From UBA5336 sp039034035 (GTDB lineage Bacteria; Pseudomonadota; Alphaproteobacteria; Caulobacterales; Hyphomonadaceae): a stretch of 10,914 nt of DNA. Location of the stretch: positions 1 through 10,914 of the forward strand of contig JBCCBN010000101.1 in NCBI GenBank assembly GCA_039034035.1, in the 5' to 3' direction. A model generated the notes under the pieces. It searched no databases. It had not been told where the DNA came from and saw only the letters and a list, made by a program, of their open reading frames with translations. The number at the start of each line of letters is the position of its first letter. Position 1 is the stretch's first letter. This document shows positions 7,705 through 10,914 of this stretch, in pieces. Made by a program: the position numbers and the translations under genes.

Positions 7705-8760
7705 ATGACCATGACTGACACCCCTGCCCCCCATCTTGCCGACGCCGTCAAAGCCATTGCCCGGCGCGAGACGTTGGCGCCGGAGACCGTGGAAGCGGCG
7801 ATTGGCGAATTGCTGGCTGGGGAGGCTGCGCCGGAGCAGGTGGGCGCGTTCCTGACAGGGTTGGCCGTGCGGGGGGAGACGGCGGCGGAACTGATTGCGG
7901 GAGCGCGGGCGATGCGGGGGGCCGCGCGGGCGCTGGATGTGCCGACCGGTCCGGATGCGCCCTTGCTCGATACGTGCGGGACGGGGGGCCTGCCGTGGAA
8001 ATCGCTCAATACGTCGACCGCGAGCGCGCTGGTGCTCGCCGCCTGCGGGGCGCGGGTGGCCAAGCATGGCAACCGGTCGGTGCCGCCCAAAACCGGCTCG
8101 GCGGACGTGCTCGAAGCCCTCGGCGTCAATCTCGACATGGATGATGGGCGCCAGATGCTCTGCCTCGACCAGGCCGGCGTGACGTTCCTCTATGCCCGTA
8201 GCCATCACAGCGCCATGCGCCATGTGGCACCGATCCGCGCGCGACTGGGTATTCGGACGTTGTTCAACCTGCTGGGGCCGCTGTCGAACCCGGCGGCGGC
8301 ATCCCACCAGGTGCTCGGCGTGTTTGCAGCTGAGTGGGTGGAGCCGATGGCTGAAGCCCTGCTGGCACTGGGGGTCGAGCGCGCTTGGGTGGTCCATGGG
8401 ATTGACGGGATCGACGAGGTGTCGATTGCTGGCGAGACGGCGGTGTGCGAGGTGCGCGATGGCGCGTTGCACCGGCACACGGTGACGCCAGAGGATGCCG
8501 GCTTGGCGCCCGCCCCGCTCGCCGCGCTGGAAGGGTCGGGCGTGGAGGACAATGCCAGCGCCATTCTCACCTTGCTGGAGGGCCAGGCCGGGCCGTTCCG
8601 CGATGCGGTGTGCCTGAACGCGGCGGCGGGACTGGTTATCCTGGACCGCGCGCCAGACCTCAAGACGGGCGCGGCATTGGCCGCAGAGGCGATCGATAGC
8701 GGACGGGCGCGGGCAACGCTCACGGCGCTGGTGAACGCCTCCCATGGGCGCGAGGCTTGA
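7705..8760 (+). CDS. trpD: Anthranilate phosphoribosyltransferase, TrpD
   Basis: It transfers phosphoribose from PRPP to anthranilate. It is 351 aa from ATG 7705 (349 aa from ATG 7711); neither has a good Shine-Dalgarno, and a TTG at 7645 would add 20 low-complexity residues. The helical N-domain (to about 75) is followed by DTCGTGG (89-95), NTSTASA (102-108), KHGNRSV (120-126), GSADVLEALG (131-140), HHSAMRHVAPIRARLGIRT (167-185), NLLGPLSNPA (188-197), HGIDGIDEVS (231-240) and a C-terminal asparagine-rich site. The PRPP loop is unusual: the familiar GTGGDG is GTGGLP, and the usual V-S-S-K-S-G is V-P-P-K-T-G (126-131). The frame is open and intact, so this seems a real variant, not an error. 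The 72-base gap after trpG is the longest within the trp group. Confidence 0.93.
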   Translation: MTMTDTPAPHLADAVKAIARRETLAPETVEAAIGELLAGEAAPEQVGAFLTGLAVRGETAAELIAGARAMRGAARALDVPTGPDAPLLDTCGTGGLPWKSLNTSTASALVLAACGARVAKHGNRSVPPKTGSADVLEALGVNLDMDDGRQMLCLDQAGVTFLYARSHHSAMRHVAPIRARLGIRTLFNLLGPLSNPAAASHQVLGVFAAEWVEPMAEALLALGVERAWVVHGIDGIDEVSIAGETAVCEVRDGALHRHTVTPEDAGLAPAPLAALEGSGVEDNASAILTLLEGQAGPFRDAVCLNAAAGLVILDRAPDLKTGAALAAEAIDSGRARATLTALVNASHGREA

Positions 8761-8766
8761 GCGGCG

Positions 8767-9588
8767 ATGGCAGAGGGCGGCACCCCATTGGCAACCGGCA
8801 CGGCGCTGGACCGTATCCTGGCCTACAAGGCGGGGGAAGTTGCCGAGGCCAAGGCAGCTATACCTGTCACAGGGCTTGAGGCGCGGTTGGTGGACGCGCC
8901 GCGTCCCCGCGGATTTGTTGCCGCGCTGGACCGTGTGGCCGCAAGCGGTGAGAACGCGCTGATCTGTGAATTGAAACGAAAGAGCCCTTCGGCGGGCGAG
9001 ATCCTGCCCGGCGCGGATCCGGCCGCGATCGCCCGAGACTATGCCGCCGGCGGCGCCGCATGCCTCTCGGTCCTGACCGATGGTCCGAGCTTTGGCGGCG
9101 AAATGGCGGACCTCGCTCGGGTGCGCGAGGCTGTGGACCTCCCCGTGCTGCGCAAGGATTTCATGATCGACCCCTACCAGGTCATCGAAGCGCGCGCCCA
9201 TGGAGCCGATGCGGTGTTGGTGATTCTCGCCGCCCTCGACGATGCCACCGCCGCTGAGCTGACCGGATTGGCGCTCGATCTGGGTATGGATGTGCTGCTC
9301 GAAACCCATGATGACGCTGAAGTCCGGCGGGCCTTTGCCCTCGATCCGCAGGGTCTGCTGGGGATAAATAATCGTAACCTCAAGACCATGACGACGGACC
9401 TGGCAACCAGTGAAACACTCGCTCGGACTCTCCCGGCGGGACGGGCATTTGTGGCCGAAAGCGGGGTGAGGACGCCGGCTGACATCCAGCGATTGCAAGC
9501 AGCCGGCGCCCGGCGGTTCCTGATCGGGGAAAGCCTCATGCTGGCCCCTGACCGGCAATCACAAACACGGGCCCTCCGCACCGCCTGA
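8767..9588 (+). CDS. trpC: Indole-3-glycerol-phosphate synthase, TrpC
   Basis: It closes the pyrrole ring of 1-(2-carboxyphenylamino)-1-deoxyribulose 5-phosphate to indole-3-glycerol phosphate, with loss of CO2 and water. The 273-aa single-domain TIM barrel is not fused to TrpF. After the helical start LDRILAYKAGEVA (14-26) come ELKRKSPSAG (68-77, catalytic Glu68 and Lys70), VLRKDFMIDPYQ (127-138, general acid Lys130), LLETHDD (177-183, Glu179), GINNRNL (199-205, Asn201), ESGV (231-234) and the phosphate-binding IGESLM (253-258). The start ATG lies six bases after the trpD stop with GAGG 11 bases upstream. It is the last trp gene here. The isomerase TrpF, needed one step earlier, and the synthase TrpBA must lie elsewhere, as is usual in alphaproteobacteria. 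Confidence 0.96.
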   Translation: MAEGGTPLATGTALDRILAYKAGEVAEAKAAIPVTGLEARLVDAPRPRGFVAALDRVAASGENALICELKRKSPSAGEILPGADPAAIARDYAAGGAACLSVLTDGPSFGGEMADLARVREAVDLPVLRKDFMIDPYQVIEARAHGADAVLVILAALDDATAAELTGLALDLGMDVLLETHDDAEVRRAFALDPQGLLGINNRNLKTMTTDLATSETLARTLPAGRAFVAESGVRTPADIQRLQAAGARRFLIGESLMLAPDRQSQTRALRTA

Positions 9589-9601
9589 TCGTGAACGCCA
9601 C

Positions 9602-9607
9602 TTGACC
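9602..9607 (+). promoter_or_regulatory. Probable -35 element of lexA
   Basis: TTGACC (9602-9607) is a five-of-six match to the consensus -35, 60 bases before the lexA start codon. The region 16-18 bases downstream (GCAGAACA) has no good -10 match, but it falls on the SOS operator, so bound LexA would sit exactly where polymerase should open the DNA. The start site is inferred, not seen. Confidence 0.4.
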
Positions 9608-9615
9608 CACAACGG

Positions 9616-9630
9616 GAACGATGGCAGAAC
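9616..9630 (+). promoter_or_regulatory. SOS (LexA) operator, GAAC-N7-GAAC
   Basis: GAAC at 9616-9619 and GAAC at 9627-9630 are separated by seven bases. This is the direct-repeat operator known for alphaproteobacterial LexA (GTTC-N7-GTTC on the other strand), unlike the CTG-N10-CAG palindrome of enterobacteria. A third GAAC at 9637-9640 follows after six bases, one short of the standard spacing. The site lies 36 bases before the lexA GTG and just after a TTGACC hexamer, so negative autoregulation of lexA is strongly implied. It falls outside trpC, so the trp genes themselves need not respond to DNA damage. Confidence 0.85.
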
Positions 9631-9666
9631 ACTTGTGAACAAACGATCCTGCTGGAGGTGCGCCCC

Positions 9667-10350
9667 GTGTTAACGGTGAAACAAAAAGAACTGCTTCTCT
9701 TCATTCATGAACGCATCAAGGAAGATGGCGTGTCGCCGTCGTTTGATGAGATGAAGGAAGCGCTCAATCTGGCGTCGAAATCGGGTATCCACCGCCTGAT
9801 CACGGCCCGTGAAGAGCGCGGCTTCATCCGCCGCTTGCCGAACCGCGCCCGGGCACTGGAAGTCGTCAAGCTACCGGAATCGGCGACGCCATCCGCGCCT
9901 CCGGGTGGGCGGTATCCGTTCCGGCCGAGCGTGATTGATGGCGGTGCGCCGGCTGCAGGCGGCGGGCCGCGCATGTTGCCGGTGCTTGGCAAAATCGCCG
10001 CCGGTGTTCCAATCGCGGCGATCCAGCATGAGCAGGACCGCATTCAGGTGCCGACTGAGTATACCGACAATGACGACCATTACGCCCTCCAGGTGGAAGG
10101 TGAATCGATGATCGATGCCGGTATTCAGGACGGCGACTATATCGTGTTGAAGCGGACCGACGACGCCAATACCGGCGACATTGTGGTGGCGCTGATCGAT
10201 GAGGAAGAGGCCACCCTCAAACGCCTGCGCAAGAAGGGTGAATCCGTGGCCCTCGAGGCGGCGAACCCGGCCTTCGAGACGCGGATCTTCGGACCCGACC
10301 GCGTTCGGATTCAGGGCCGGCTGGTCGCCCTGATACGGCGGTACGAATAG
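9667..10350 (+). CDS. lexA: SOS-response repressor and autoprotease, LexA
   Basis: Repressor of DNA-damage genes that cleaves itself when stimulated by RecA filaments. It is 227 aa from GTG 9667. The winged-helix DNA-binding domain starts MLTVKQKELLLFIHERIKED and holds GVSPSFDEMKEAL and the recognition-helix region SKSGIHRLI (38-46), typical of the alphaproteobacterial type. A Pro/Gly-rich linker (about 72-100) leads to the S24 peptidase domain: cleavage site Ala112-Gly113 in KIAAGVPI, nucleophile Ser147 in VEGESM, and general base Lys185 in ATLKRL. The start was chosen for the GGAGG at 9654-9658, eight bases upstream, and because homologues begin ML(T)xKQ; the in-frame GTG at 9658 lies on that Shine-Dalgarno. 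Its own SOS operator lies upstream. Confidence 0.97.
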   Translation: MLTVKQKELLLFIHERIKEDGVSPSFDEMKEALNLASKSGIHRLITAREERGFIRRLPNRARALEVVKLPESATPSAPPGGRYPFRPSVIDGGAPAAGGGPRMLPVLGKIAAGVPIAAIQHEQDRIQVPTEYTDNDDHYALQVEGESMIDAGIQDGDYIVLKRTDDANTGDIVVALIDEEEATLKRLRKKGESVALEAANPAFETRIFGPDRVRIQGRLVALIRRYE

Positions 10351-10519
10351 ATCCCGACGCCCCGGCCGGCGCAGAATGCGAGGGTCTGGGCGGATTTGCG
10401 GGGCGCCAGTGCCGGTCTGGGCATCCGTGCCGGGCGGCTGTTAAGGGGGATGGCCTGGCGTAGGCGGTTTTGGGTGGAGTGGTTCTGGAGACCGTGCCGG
10501 TTTATCCCGCGCGAGTACG

Positions 10520-10914
10520 TCAGGAGCGCGCATCAGAGCATTTGATCCAAGGCCTCGGATTACAACTTAGCGATGGGTCGGCAATGCGGCTTTTGCCGCC
10601 TGGGCGCAGGGTGACCGAGATCCCACTCATCGTACCGACATCGCTCCAACGGAGGTGGGCGGCACAGGATTTCTGGTGAGGGATCGGTGAAGCGGTGCTG
10701 GTCGGATCGGATGCGGTCGGCCCCGGTGACGGTGAACCCGGCGAGCGTTGAGCAAGCGCGTTGGGTTCGCTTGCAGGGCTCGGGTTCGCGCAGACGGAGG
10801 GCTCCCCGTCTCGCCAGGCCACGGCGACGGTACCCCGATGGGAAGGATAGACGCAGGTGCCTGTTTCGCACCGGGCACCAGCTGGGAGCCAGTCCAGATC
10901 CTCACCCCAGACGC
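10520..10914 (-). CDS. Partial gene: possible C-terminus of ComEC/Rec2 DNA-uptake protein
   Basis: A minus-strand frame is open from the window edge to TGA 10522-10520 (130 codons; the start lies beyond the edge). ComEC forms the inner-membrane channel for incoming DNA in natural competence, with a C-terminal metallo-beta-lactamase-like part. The segment WLPAGARCETGTCVY, then GTVAVAWRDG and a further Cys, resembles the extreme ComEC C-terminus (R-C-x(3)-G-C-V, then a strand and Cys). Near the end, CAAHLRWSDVGTMSGISVTL and RPW again fit the usual 'C-AA-x(n)-D-x(4)-G-A-x-x' ending. The stretch between is Ser/Pro-rich and looks like out-of-frame translation; another frame (10560-10871) looks more protein-like there, so a pair of indels or decay is possible. 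In alphaproteobacteria comEC is often a convergent neighbour of lexA, which supports the call. Identification is tentative. Confidence 0.42.
   Translation of the reverse strand, partial: VWGEDLDWLPAGARCETGTCVYPSHRGTVAVAWRDGEPSVCANPSPASEPNALAQRSPGSPSPGPTASDPTSTASPIPHQKSCAAHLRWSDVGTMSGISVTLRPGGKSRIADPSLSCNPRPWIKCSDARS

Noticed and set aside
7696..9558. 620-codon open frame on the minus strand
   Set aside because: It lies antisense to trpD and trpC, both certain from their motifs. Its translation is His/Arg/Gly-rich with no recognisable domain, typical of an antisense shadow in GC-rich coding DNA.
10470..10679. 69-codon plus-strand frame after lexA
   Set aside because: It has no clear Shine-Dalgarno and no known motif, and it overlaps the better-supported minus-strand ComEC-like frame.
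10752..10774. Hairpin GCAAGCG / CGCTTGC with a nine-base loop
   Set aside because: It sits inside the ComEC-like frame with no T-run on either side, so it is not a credible terminator for lexA.

Overview
The window reads as an ordinary, GC-rich alphaproteobacterial chromosomal housekeeping region. It is fully coding apart from short gaps, and I see no mobile element, CRISPR array, tRNA or rRNA. Three things point to Alphaproteobacteria: the gene set tpiA-secG-pyrG facing away from ppiD-trpE-trpG-trpD-trpC-lexA, the lexA operator of the GAAC-N7-GAAC type, and the style of the proteins (LexA with a Ser/Lys protease domain, SecG with a long acidic tail). Separate trpE and trpG genes and the absence of moaC/moeA before lexA suggest a lineage outside the Rhizobiales pattern. 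A Caulobacterales/Hyphomonadaceae-like marine group is possible, but this is inference only.

Left arm, minus strand (3551 down to 156): tpiA (triosephosphate isomerase), secG (Sec translocon subunit), pyrG (CTP synthase) and a 76-residue protein of unknown function follow one another in the same direction with gaps of 121, 58 and 121 bases. A candidate promoter lies before secG. A 10-bp inverted repeat just after pyrG may be a terminator or processing signal. The first 155 bases hold no gene I can support, only a weak minus-strand promoter candidate that would serve a gene beyond the left edge.

Right arm, plus strand (3633 to 10350): ppiD (periplasmic membrane-anchored folding factor), trpE, trpG, trpD and trpC, then lexA. 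ppiD/trpE and trpE/trpG overlap by ATGA, so these three are probably translated together. TrpE+TrpG make anthranilate from chorismate, TrpD adds phosphoribose, and TrpC closes the indole ring to indole-3-glycerol phosphate. trpF, trpB and trpA are not here. lexA has its own SOS operator, a good Shine-Dalgarno and a GTG start, so it is autoregulated separately from the trp genes.

Right edge: an open minus-strand frame running off the window (10914 to 10520) resembles the C-terminus of a ComEC/Rec2 DNA-uptake protein, convergent with lexA.

I did not find a previously undescribed system. The items most worth a second look are the non-canonical PRPP-binding loop of TrpD, the small gene after pyrG, the inverted repeats after pyrG and the uncertain middle of the comEC-like fragment.
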